Of a stretch of DNA of 64,000 nt, positions 46,717 through 54,834 are shown one piece after another. Location of the stretch: contig NZ_LNYK01000001.1 in assembly GCF_001467825.1 (NCBI RefSeq), forward strand, positions 105,621 through 169,620, given 5' to 3'. Each line of letters opens with the position of its first letter. The stretch's first letter is position 1. Source of the DNA: Legionella londiniensis. GTDB taxonomy: Bacteria > Pseudomonadota > Gammaproteobacteria > Legionellales > Legionellaceae. Under the pieces are notes generated by a model, which worked only from the letters and a program-made list of their open reading frames with translations, searched no databases and was not told the DNA's origin. A program made the position numbers and the translations under genes.

Positions 46717-48525
46717 ATGGAATCTCTTGTGAATGAGTTGAATGCGTTATTAAGGCCTTGCTGGGGCTCAGAAAAATGGATACAGGAAGGATGGGCAACG
46801 CTAAATCCTGAAGAAAAGGAATTAATCCATCATCGTATGCAAACGCTTTTTCAGCATGGACTTCCTTTTGAGCTAAAACACGACAAGATTTTCTATATTT
46901 ACACTTTTTCTCTTTTGGCTCAGCTCGAAGTTCTTGCAATACAGATACCTTTAAAGTTTGCCTCTCAAATGGCTTCGCGTTCACACCGCGAGAGAATGCA
47001 TGTTCAGCTGCTTGATGAAATTTTTCATGGGCTGGTTTTTACGAAAATCGTCTATATGCTTTGCGCTCCTTATGCTCTACCGCCTGCCTATTGTGAAGAT
47101 ATTGAAACCTTATGTAACTTCATCCGCCAGGAAGAGTGCCCTAAAACGGCTGTTGTCCTGTTGAATTTAATTGGTGAGGGATGGATAGAAGAAATATTTC
47201 GTTGCTTAAAAAAACATGATATCGCCCCAAGAGTGTTTTCAGCGATACTTGAAGACGAACATCGACATGTTTCCGAAGCAGATTTATATCGGGATATTGG
47301 CTTGCCAGATCCTCAGGCGGTAAGCCGGAAGCTTGAATATCTTGAAGGATTGTTACTGACAGAAGTTTTTTTGCAATATAAATATGTTCTTTCAATATGT
47401 ACCTTACTGGGTGTGCAGGGAACGGCTGAATTTATTTTATCCCTGAATAAAAAGCACGAGCAGCAGCTTAAAAAAATTAATTTGCAACCCAGCATGAAAT
47501 GGCAATTTTTTACTTCTTTGGGACTTAAACTGCTACCCCAAATACAGGAACACAATCATTTGCACAGGGAAATAGAACTTTCTCCCCTCCGGCAGGTGTT
47601 CATGACGCAATGGAGCAATCCGAGCGATCCAACGATGGTTGGGCAGTTTGGCGTTGATGTCAGCTGCCTTGATATTTTTAATAAAAAATATCCCTCTGAA
47701 ACCCTGACAACGCTCATGTTGCAAACCATTAGCCAAGGCTTGATGCTGGAAGATTCATTCCGTAATTTCTTAAGCCATCACAAGCTCTATCAAAGTCAGG
47801 AAGCATACACGGCCCTTGTCGTAAAGCTTCCGAATTGCGGCGATCATATCGGCACCATTGTTTTTGCCAATTGTCATAAGATGCCTTTGCAAACCTTATC
47901 GATGCGAATAAAACAAATAGTGCGTCTAATGGTGTATTGTTATAAAAAACGTGAAAAACTTGAAAAAAAACATCCATATCTCAAAGAAGTATTGGCTGAG
48001 TTTTTATACGACTTTCAAAATGGAGTCTATCCTTATCCTATGCCTGGCAATTCAGTTGTATCTCTCAGTAATATCGGTTTTTGCGGGTACCAACAGGCAA
48101 AATCGCCGCTCCGGGCCAATGAGGCATTAAAATTTACCTTGCTTGAAGTTGAGCGCCGACCGGTTTGGGATAAGGAAGCTCGGCAATTCATAGCGAAAGA
48201 TATTTTACCGGTATCCATCAGTGCTGATCATCGGGTTTTTGACGGAAATTTGCCGATTCCCAAACTGATTTCCAGCACCTTTCAAGAGATGTTTAAGCGC
48301 ATGAAGACACACGAGAAATCGCCTTTGCCATTTCAGGGAAAAGATCGGGAAATGTTGGCGACTCTTGACCAACTGTTAAGTAATGATATTGAAATGGGTT
48401 ATAAAACATTGACTTTATTACAAACTTTATGGCCTGATTTCATGAAAATAGAAGACTTATTTAAGGATGCGGCAAAACTCGAGGTTGCGCAAAAACTCAA
48501 TATCAATTCCTTACTGGAGTTTTAA
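46717..48525 (+). CDS. Diiron ferritin-like / E2 acyltransferase-like fusion
   Basis: The 602-residue soluble protein joins two recognisable halves. The first 240 residues are all-helical with a ferritin-like iron pattern: Glu71, E92xxH95 (RERMH), Glu154/158 (GEGWIEE), then EDEHRH at 179-184. The second half, about 285-530, resembles the catalytic domain of 2-oxoacid dehydrogenase E2 enzymes and keeps ISADHRVFDG (501-510) with the catalytic His505 and Asp509. No lipoyl or E1/E3-binding domain is present. No E1 or E3 gene is nearby. It might transfer an acyl group from CoA after a diiron oxidation, but this is speculation. The start has only a weak ribosome-binding site. Confidence 0.7.
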   Translation: MESLVNELNALLRPCWGSEKWIQEGWATLNPEEKELIHHRMQTLFQHGLPFELKHDKIFYIYTFSLLAQLEVLAIQIPLKFASQMASRSHRERMHVQLLDEIFHGLVFTKIVYMLCAPYALPPAYCEDIETLCNFIRQEECPKTAVVLLNLIGEGWIEEIFRCLKKHDIAPRVFSAILEDEHRHVSEADLYRDIGLPDPQAVSRKLEYLEGLLLTEVFLQYKYVLSICTLLGVQGTAEFILSLNKKHEQQLKKINLQPSMKWQFFTSLGLKLLPQIQEHNHLHREIELSPLRQVFMTQWSNPSDPTMVGQFGVDVSCLDIFNKKYPSETLTTLMLQTISQGLMLEDSFRNFLSHHKLYQSQEAYTALVVKLPNCGDHIGTIVFANCHKMPLQTLSMRIKQIVRLMVYCYKKREKLEKKHPYLKEVLAEFLYDFQNGVYPYPMPGNSVVSLSNIGFCGYQQAKSPLRANEALKFTLLEVERRPVWDKEARQFIAKDILPVSISADHRVFDGNLPIPKLISSTFQEMFKRMKTHEKSPLPFQGKDREMLATLDQLLSNDIEMGYKTLTLLQTLWPDFMKIEDLFKDAAKLEVAQKLNINSLLEF

Positions 48526-48605
48526 AAGTAAGCTTTATAAATAATGGTTAGTTCAGCGCCCTTTTATTAAAGTTCAGTCAGACAGTTGGAAGCGGGCATT
48601 GATAT

Positions 48606-49802
48606 TTATAGTAAATTTCCCGCATAGGCCAGTAATATGAGGGATGCAATACCAATCAATGCGAGGCTTACATTACCGCCAGGGAGGAAGATAACTTGGG
48701 CGGCGGCCTGCATTTTACGACCTCTCCATGCCATCAGCATGGGCAGTAACAGCAGCAGAATCACACAACAAATACCCGCATAGTTTAACGCTTTCAGATA
48801 AATGCCGGGATTTATGAGAACAACGGCAAGGGGCGGCAAAAAAGTTAAAGCCAACGTGCATTTTTTTTGAACTCCTTGCTTGGCAAGTTTTAATCCGTCA
48901 GCCAAAAAATCAAACAAGCCAAGAGATACCCCAAGAAATGCGGTAATCATGCAAATGGAGGTAAAAAAGCCAAAAAACGCTGTGATCCAGTTACTGTGCA
49001 CAGCTGAACTAAGCGCCGCAGTTAAACCGCTGGTTGCATGGTTGCTCCCCATTAAAACCACAAGACCATGGCTGCCCTCCCGTTCGATTACGCCCATAAT
49101 CACTGCTTCCCAAATAATGTAGCAGAATAAAGGGATTAGGGAGCCAAATAATATAACCCGGCGCAGCGCTTTGATATCGTCATTAAAGTATTCCCGTAAA
49201 CTGGGGACGATGGATGCAAAGCCAAAGGAAGTAATCAGGATCATCAAACTGCCGGTTATGGTTGCAAATGAACCACCTTTCCACATCGAGGCATGAACAT
49301 GGGGGCTGATGGTTAAAACAAGCAGCAGATAAACGCCAAGCTTGCCGAACATAAGTCCACGATTCACAAAATCGACAGCACGAATGCCGCTGTAAATAAC
49401 AAGGCTAAATAATAAAGTAAATAAAACAGAGGTAAGCCAGGCGGGTATATCGAGATGTGCCTTATGCAGCAAATCCTGAAAAACATCACTCCCTCCGGAA
49501 ATATAAGCCGCAAGCAGGGTATAGAGAAAAAAAAGATAGGTAACCCAGGAAATGACCTGTCCCGGAAGCCCAAGTGTTGAGCGGGCCATGGAAACCATGT
49601 TGCTGCCTACAGGCAAACGAAGATTCACTTCAAGAATCAACAAGGCGCCGGCAGTCATGATAAGCCAACATAAAATGAGGAAAATTATGGAGGAAACCAT
49701 TCCAGCTGATGCCGTGGCTACGGGAAGAGCCAGCATGCCGCCGCCAATAGAAGTACCTACAATCAGTAATATACCGCCTATCAATTTGGAATCAGGCACC
49801 AC
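48606..49802 (-). CDS. Aromatic amino acid permease (HAAAP family), copy 1
   Basis: The 398-residue membrane protein is of the hydroxy/aromatic amino acid permease family (TyrP, Mtr, TnaB). IGGILLIVGTSIGGGMLALP is the first-helix motif, LEVNLRLPVGSNMVSMA follows helix 2, and SFGFASIVPSLREYFNDD is the family's central motif. Eleven hydrophobic segments are visible. It is close in sequence to the neighbour at 49909-51084, with which it forms a tandem pair on the minus strand. Tyrosine or tryptophan is the probable substrate. The start codon is GTG. Confidence 0.88.
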   Translation of the reverse strand: MVPDSKLIGGILLIVGTSIGGGMLALPVATASAGMVSSIIFLILCWLIMTAGALLILEVNLRLPVGSNMVSMARSTLGLPGQVISWVTYLFFLYTLLAAYISGGSDVFQDLLHKAHLDIPAWLTSVLFTLLFSLVIYSGIRAVDFVNRGLMFGKLGVYLLLVLTISPHVHASMWKGGSFATITGSLMILITSFGFASIVPSLREYFNDDIKALRRVILFGSLIPLFCYIIWEAVIMGVIEREGSHGLVVLMGSNHATSGLTAALSSAVHSNWITAFFGFFTSICMITAFLGVSLGLFDFLADGLKLAKQGVQKKCTLALTFLPPLAVVLINPGIYLKALNYAGICCVILLLLLPMLMAWRGRKMQAAAQVIFLPGGNVSLALIGIASLILLAYAGNLL

Positions 49803-49908
49803 GCACCCTTATTGAATAAAAATTAAACAATATGATATTTAAAATTGCAATAATTGTCAATATATTCAGACTTAGTATTCAGTATCCCTGGCAGATATGC
49901 AAGCTTGC

Positions 49909-51084
49909 TTAAAAGGCAATGAACAATAAGAGAAAGGAAGCTAAAATCACAAACAGCTGGGTTGCTTTGCCTCCAGGTACAACATATGGGTTTGAAAAAC
50001 GTTTTCTCCCTGCATATGACATCATTGCCGGCAGCAATAATAGCAAGATTACACAAAGAAAACCGGCATAGTTTAAGGCATGCAAATAAGCTCCAGGATA
50101 ATAAACGACGATGAGGAGAGGGGGGAGAAAGGTTAACAAAAATAACCCGAGCCCCTGGCGGCCTTTTTGTACCATATTCAACCCGTCGCCAAGAAAGCTG
50201 ATAAGGCATAAGGAAACGCCAAGAAATGCGGTCAGCATGCAAACTGAAGTAAAAAAATTGAACAAGGAAGAAATGAAATGATTATTGACTGCATTAGAAA
50301 GCATGATAGCAAGGGAGCTTGTGGTATGTTCGTCGCGCATCAGCTCAACCAAACCATGGTCTCCGCCGGAGGGCAAACTGCCCATAATGACGGCATCCCA
50401 GGCCAGATAACATAATAAAGGAATCAGGGAACCGATCAAAACGACCTTTTTCAGTGCTTTGATATCATCATTGAAATATTCGCGAAGGTTAGGAACAATG
50501 ATGGCAAATCCAAAGGAAGTAATCAAAATCATCACTGTGGCAGTGATGTTGCGAAAATCCCCATTGTCAAAATTTTCAAGACGGGTATAAGGCGCAATGA
50601 GTAAGATCAGGATAAAGTAAGTGCCCAGTTTGGCAAACATTAACCCCCGGTTTAATAGATCCACTTTACGGATTCCGCCATAGACTACAAGGCCAAATAG
50701 AAGGGTAAAGAGTGCAGCCAGGAACCACTCACTGAGATGCAGATCGGCATACCTGAGCAATCCTCCCAAAACATCAGCGCCACCAGAAATATAGGCCGAA
50801 AGCAGGGTGTATAATAAAAAAAGATAACTTAACCAGGCTGCGATCATGCCCGGTTTACCAAGGGTTGCCGCTGCCATGGAAATCATGTTTTTACCAGGCG
50901 GCAGATATAGATTAACTTCGAGGATGAAAAGGGCGCCAAGTGTCATGACAACCCAGCATAAAAATAAAAACAGCGAGGATTGCCAAAAGCCAGTAGCAGC
51001 GTTGGCCACGGGTAAGGCAAGCATGCCGCCTCCAATGGATGTGCCAACGATGAGAAGAATACCGCCGATAAACCTAGATCGCAT
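49909..51084 (-). CDS. Aromatic amino acid permease (HAAAP family), copy 2
   Basis: The 391-residue permease shares the FIGGILLIVGTSIGGGMLAL opening, LEVNLYLPPGKNMISMAAAT and FGFAIIVPNLREYFNDDIKA with copy 1. Sequence is conserved over its whole length, so this is a tandem duplication that has diverged. The gene is read in the same direction as copy 1 with a 106-base gap. Specificity may differ between copies but cannot be read from sequence. Confidence 0.88.
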   Translation of the reverse strand: MRSRFIGGILLIVGTSIGGGMLALPVANAATGFWQSSLFLFLCWVVMTLGALFILEVNLYLPPGKNMISMAAATLGKPGMIAAWLSYLFLLYTLLSAYISGGADVLGGLLRYADLHLSEWFLAALFTLLFGLVVYGGIRKVDLLNRGLMFAKLGTYFILILLIAPYTRLENFDNGDFRNITATVMILITSFGFAIIVPNLREYFNDDIKALKKVVLIGSLIPLLCYLAWDAVIMGSLPSGGDHGLVELMRDEHTTSSLAIMLSNAVNNHFISSLFNFFTSVCMLTAFLGVSLCLISFLGDGLNMVQKGRQGLGLFLLTFLPPLLIVVYYPGAYLHALNYAGFLCVILLLLLPAMMSYAGRKRFSNPYVVPGGKATQLFVILASFLLLFIAF

Positions 51085-51173
51085 GAAAACAAACTTGAAT
51101 AGTTAAACGTTCATGGTATCAAAAGCAAGCATTCTGGACAATTGCTATAGCTGTGATCGCAAAAAAACAGCAG

Positions 51174-51869
51174 CTATTTGGTAACCCCCATGAACGAAAG
51201 CGGTTTTTGCGGCGCTGCGGCATTTAACCACTGGATTTCAATGCGGCGGTTATAAGCGCTGCCCCTTATCAATTTATTGTCGCCAATTGCATATTTGTCG
51301 GCATACCCTTCTGCATGAAGGCGGTGAGCGTCAATATTATTGGCCCAAAGGAAAGTCAACATCGTCTCGGCCTGTGCCTGAGACAGCATTTTTTTATGAC
51401 GCCTGGAGCCGATGTCATCAGTAAAACCTGCGACATAGATAGGCGTACAGGGATAAAACTTTAAAAGACGAATAATGTTTATAAGGCCCGGATAACAAAT
51501 GTCGTTTAATCTTGGGCTATTAAATTCAAAATATTTATCTGTTGGTACAATGAGAGTTAGTGTGTCGCCATATTGCACAAATTCAATATCCTGCTGCTTT
51601 AATTCATGGATGATGGCTTTTTTACTGTTTTTATACATACCGACAGCGGCTCCCGTTACACCGCCGACAATTGCCCCGGCTCCAGCGCTGCCTGCAACTG
51701 TTCCAGCCATGGCGCCGACCGCAGTTCCAAAGGCCGCGCCAAAACCAGTCTGGCGCAATGCGCGCTTATCTTCGCGGAAATGGTTGTAGGGTGGCTGAAA
51801 GCAACCGCAGAGAATCAGGGAAAAAAAACAGACGCAAGCTAACTGACCAGCGGACTTTTTAACTGGCAT
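51174..51869 (-). CDS. OmpA-family lipoprotein with glycine zipper
   Basis: The 231-residue protein has a lipoprotein signal (LACVCFFSLILCGC, lipobox cysteine at about 20-22) and a Gly/Ala zipper from about 45 to 80 (GAAFGTAVGAMAGTVAG and GAIVGGVTGAAVG). A C-terminal OmpA-like peptidoglycan-binding domain follows, with VAGFTDDIGS and the NRRIEIQW ending holding the conserved Asp and Arg. AGGAG lies 5 bases before ATG 51869, so the longer frame from 51950 is rejected. It diverges from tssJ; TssL here lacks its own OmpA domain, so this lipoprotein might anchor the TssJLM complex to the cell wall, which is inference from position. Confidence 0.8.
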   Translation of the reverse strand: MPVKKSAGQLACVCFFSLILCGCFQPPYNHFREDKRALRQTGFGAAFGTAVGAMAGTVAGSAGAGAIVGGVTGAAVGMYKNSKKAIIHELKQQDIEFVQYGDTLTLIVPTDKYFEFNSPRLNDICYPGLINIIRLLKFYPCTPIYVAGFTDDIGSRRHKKMLSQAQAETMLTFLWANNIDAHRLHAEGYADKYAIGDNKLIRGSAYNRRIEIQWLNAAAPQKPLSFMGVTK

Positions 51870-52208
51870 TATAACTCCTGTAATAAAGTGTGCTGTTCCG
51901 CAAAAACAACGGTAACTACCCACTGTTGCATATGGAGCAGTTACAAGCAATTAAAAATACATTATTAAGCATCTGCTGCTATTTCGCAATCAACACTTGT
52001 GCTTTTGGGGCTTAAGTGATATTTTTAGCGCCTTCACAAACCTGCTTTAAAGTTTGTGTAATTTACAGGAAATTGATTAAACCCAACTTCAGCATTTTTA
52101 GAAGGAACTTCTATGGAAATTCAATGCATCTTACATCTCTTCCCCTGTTTTTCTTGCTTTCATCTTGATTGAATCGTCTTTTTGCCGAAGAACACGAGGA
52201 ATAGGGAT
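51870..52208. other. Divergent control region between ompA-like gene and tssJ
   Basis: This 339-base region holds no supported gene. It contains the inverted repeat CACAAAC (52035-52041) / GTTTGTG (52052-52058) with a 10-base centre, and several AT-rich stretches. Both divergent promoters must lie here. A 19-codon frame starting ATGGAAATTC near 52112 with a GAAGGAA-like site before it could be a leader but has no other support. Confidence 0.5.
52035..52058. repeat. 7-bp perfect inverted repeat, possible operator
   Basis: CACAAAC and GTTTGTG flank a 10-base spacer midway between the divergent ompA-like and tssJ genes. Symmetry and position suit a dimeric regulator, but no regulator is known for it. 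Confidence 0.4.
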
Positions 52209-52661
52209 ATGAATATTATAAAAGCAGTTTTTGGATGCGGCTTGCTTTTTTTATCTGCTTGCAATTCTTTGCCAAAGCCCCCGGTTCAAGTGCAACTGAC
52301 CGCTGATAAGTACTTAAATCCAGATCCCAAACTGGTTGCCTTGCCGGTAAGAATCAAAATTTATCAGTTAACCGATGCCTTGCCATTTAAAGAGGCTACT
52401 TTCAGGCAATTATGGAAGTCGGATAAAGCCTGTTTGGGTTCTTCCTTACTTGATAAACGGGAACTAACCTTAGTTCCTGGTGAAAAACAGCTCATCAAAA
52501 TGCCAAGACATCCACAGGCTGAATATATTGCTGTGGTGGGGATTTTTCGCAAACATCATGCCCTGGATTGGAAGGCAATAAAAAGCCTGCCTGGCCAGGT
52601 CAACTCCTGGTTAAAACCTTTAAACATCGTCGTTAAGAATGATGCCCTGGAGATTCAATAA
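52209..52661 (+). CDS. tssJ: T6SS outer-membrane lipoprotein TssJ
   Basis: The 150-residue lipoprotein has a signal ending LLFLSAC with the lipidated cysteine at about residue 19. A beta-rich body follows, with VQLTADKYLNPDPKLVALPV and VRIKIYQLTDALPFKEATF (each in part), which matches TssJ (SciN): the A-D-x-x-N-P pattern and the VRIYQL strand are diagnostic. TssJ docks the TssL-TssM complex to the outer membrane. ATG 52209 is preceded by AGGGA, and a longer reading from 52182 would spoil the signal peptide. The stop codon overlaps tssK (TAATG). Confidence 0.88.
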   Translation: MNIIKAVFGCGLLFLSACNSLPKPPVQVQLTADKYLNPDPKLVALPVRIKIYQLTDALPFKEATFRQLWKSDKACLGSSLLDKRELTLVPGEKQLIKMPRHPQAEYIAVVGIFRKHHALDWKAIKSLPGQVNSWLKPLNIVVKNDALEIQ

Positions 52662-53998
52662 TGGCTTTTAGAAAAGTAGTCTGGGCGGAAGGGGTTCTTC
52701 TTGGCCAGCAGCATTTTCAGCACTGGGACAGTTTTCTGCAAAAGCAGCAAAGTTTAACCTATTGTCATGCTCATTCTTTTTGCTGGGGATTAGCGGAGCT
52801 TCATTGGGAGGAATCGTTTCTGCCGCAGGGTGTTTTTCGCCTCAATTGCTGTGTTGCGCTTTTAAAAGATGGACGTTGGATAGATTTTAATCATCAATTT
52901 GATGATGTGCTGAGCCTTAAGCTTCCCGAGCAGTCAATAACTCCCTTGAAGGTGTTTCTGACGATACCCGAGACAGATTATGTCTCGGGTATCAGCGGTT
53001 ATCAAGCATTACAAAAGCCGCCTGCCTGGGTGGCGGATTATCAGATAGTGCATGATCTTTATGATGCTTCTCGGGAGAGGGAGGTATTACTTGGCAAGCA
53101 GCATTTACGCTTGACTTTAGAAGACGATATACCAAGCGGATCATCTGCTATACAAATTGCAGAACTTGAGTACAATGCCCAGCAAGCCAGTTACCGCCTA
53201 AGCCGAAATTTCATACCTCCCTTGTTGAAAATCAGCGCATCCGGCAACCTCTTTGCATGGATTGCATCATGGATTGGCAAAATGAGGCAGTTTTTAAAAT
53301 TACTGCAGGAGCAAAGAGAAAAATACCGTCATGTTCAAAATCAATTTAGCTATGGAGATTTTATCTATTTTAATTTAATCAAAACCATAACCACCTATTT
53401 GCCTCAAATGAATCTGATTCAACAGTCTCCCCATTTGCCTCCCTTTTATTTATATTCACTGTGCTCCTTCATGATTGGCGAATTATGGGGATATACAGAC
53501 TCCCCCTTGAGCGAGCCTGATTTGCCTCGGTTTGAGCTGCAAAACCTTGGCGATGTATTTAAAAAGCTCAGAGTGAGATTTGATGAGCTGGTCGAACGAA
53601 TCACGCCTGTAAATACGCTGGATATACCTCTACAGCATGTCTTTGAAATGCAGTATCAATCTGATTGCCTCAGTGAATCAGACTTGGAAGAAAAGCAATT
53701 TTGTCTAGCCCTGTACCATGAAAACCTGACTCAGGAGTTAATAAACCGGATTCTTCAATGTATCAAAGTTGCCGCTCCTTCCAGGCTGATAAATATTGTA
53801 AAAAGTTTTACACAAGGTATTTCCTTAACTTATCTTGCTTCTCCAGGAAAAGATTTACTTGCAAAGCGCAATTATCATTATTTTTTAATGAATAAAGGAT
53901 GTGCCGAATGGAGGGAAGTGATCGCTGAGGGCAGAATTTCTTTTTTTATCAGTCAGGATTTGGCAGCATTGCCATTTGAGCTCATCTGTTATGACTAA
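52661..53998 (+). CDS. tssK: T6SS baseplate adaptor TssK
   Basis: The 445-residue cytosolic protein starts KVVWAEGVLLGQQHFQHWD, the hallmark of TssK (VxWxEGxxLxPQHFQ), and keeps length and the helical middle domain of the family. TssK links the baseplate to the TssL-TssM membrane complex. It is translationally coupled to tssJ by one base and to tssL by eight. A perfect 11-bp hairpin lies within its coding sequence at 52963-52993. Its presence marks this locus as T6SS rather than Dot/Icm, which has no TssK. Confidence 0.92.
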   Translation: MAFRKVVWAEGVLLGQQHFQHWDSFLQKQQSLTYCHAHSFCWGLAELHWEESFLPQGVFRLNCCVALLKDGRWIDFNHQFDDVLSLKLPEQSITPLKVFLTIPETDYVSGISGYQALQKPPAWVADYQIVHDLYDASREREVLLGKQHLRLTLEDDIPSGSSAIQIAELEYNAQQASYRLSRNFIPPLLKISASGNLFAWIASWIGKMRQFLKLLQEQREKYRHVQNQFSYGDFIYFNLIKTITTYLPQMNLIQQSPHLPPFYLYSLCSFMIGELWGYTDSPLSEPDLPRFELQNLGDVFKKLRVRFDELVERITPVNTLDIPLQHVFEMQYQSDCLSESDLEEKQFCLALYHENLTQELINRILQCIKVAAPSRLINIVKSFTQGISLTYLASPGKDLLAKRNYHYFLMNKGCAEWREVIAEGRISFFISQDLAALPFELICYD

Positions 53999-54758
53999 GA
54001 GCTCTTCGTCAACTGATTTTGAATGTAATATCAATAGGAAAGCCATGCTTCAAGCCAATACTATTTTACCAACTCTTGCAAATTTTTTTACAGCAATGGC
54101 AGAGTTAAGTCCTAAAATTTGCGCAATCCAGGAAGGCGGCTCAATTCAACCTTTTCGCAACCGCATCAAGGAAGCATTAACAAGCTTTGAATTGGAAGCT
54201 ACTGAACAAATGGTTGATCCAGAGTTCATTTACAAAGCCAAATACGCTTTGGTTGCCTTGGTTGATGAATGCATGATTCACGTGCAAGGAGTAAACAGCT
54301 GGTTGGGCTACCCCCTGCAACTTGAGCTTTTTGGCGAGGTTTCAGCTGGTGCCCGATTTTTTAAATTCCTGGCAGATATGCGTTTACAAGCCGAAAAGTG
54401 GATTGATATTTTGGAAATATACTACATTTGTCTGGAGCTTGGTTATGAAGGCCAATATCGTTTAAATGATAAATTTATTCTCCTGCAATTAAAAAAAGAG
54501 CTATTTGCCCAGGTTCAACATATTCGTCAATTCAATGATCCGGGTCTATATGTCGCAGAGCCCAAAGCGTCGGCATTCATGCCCCCAAAAAACCGATTTT
54601 CCGTGCTAAAAATGGCGATAGGTTCAGTGCTTTTGATGTTTGGATTTTTTGCCAGTTACCAATTTGCAATAGGGTATCAGGTAAAACAGGATAGAAAATT
54701 CATTGATCACATCTATCAACAAAAGATAAAAGCTCAGGGCCTTCATGTTGATGTTTAG
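53991..54758 (+). CDS. tssL: T6SS inner-membrane protein TssL (DotU family)
   Basis: The 255-residue protein has the helical DotU/IcmH cytosolic domain (YKAKYALVALVDECMIHV, LQLELFGEVSAGARFF, EIYYICLELGYEGQYRL) and one transmembrane helix close to the C-terminus (LKMAIGSVLLMFGFFASYQF). It ends about 30 residues after the membrane, so there is no fused OmpA peptidoglycan domain. ATG 53991 overlaps the end of tssK by eight bases; the start at 53976 is less natural. It should pair with TssM. Confidence 0.9.
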   Translation: MTKSSSSTDFECNINRKAMLQANTILPTLANFFTAMAELSPKICAIQEGGSIQPFRNRIKEALTSFELEATEQMVDPEFIYKAKYALVALVDECMIHVQGVNSWLGYPLQLELFGEVSAGARFFKFLADMRLQAEKWIDILEIYYICLELGYEGQYRLNDKFILLQLKKELFAQVQHIRQFNDPGLYVAEPKASAFMPPKNRFSVLKMAIGSVLLMFGFFASYQFAIGYQVKQDRKFIDHIYQQKIKAQGLHVDV

Positions 54759-54834
54759 TTGAATCGCTGCGTATTGACCGTGAAAGCTTCGCACGCATAC
54801 ACCAGCAAGTCCCAGGCGAGTCAGTGGAGAGAAA

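Noticed and set aside
52112..52171. 19-codon possible leader peptide upstream of tssJ
   Set aside because: It has a fair ribosome-binding site but no regulatory hairpin pair or codon bias that would support attenuation.
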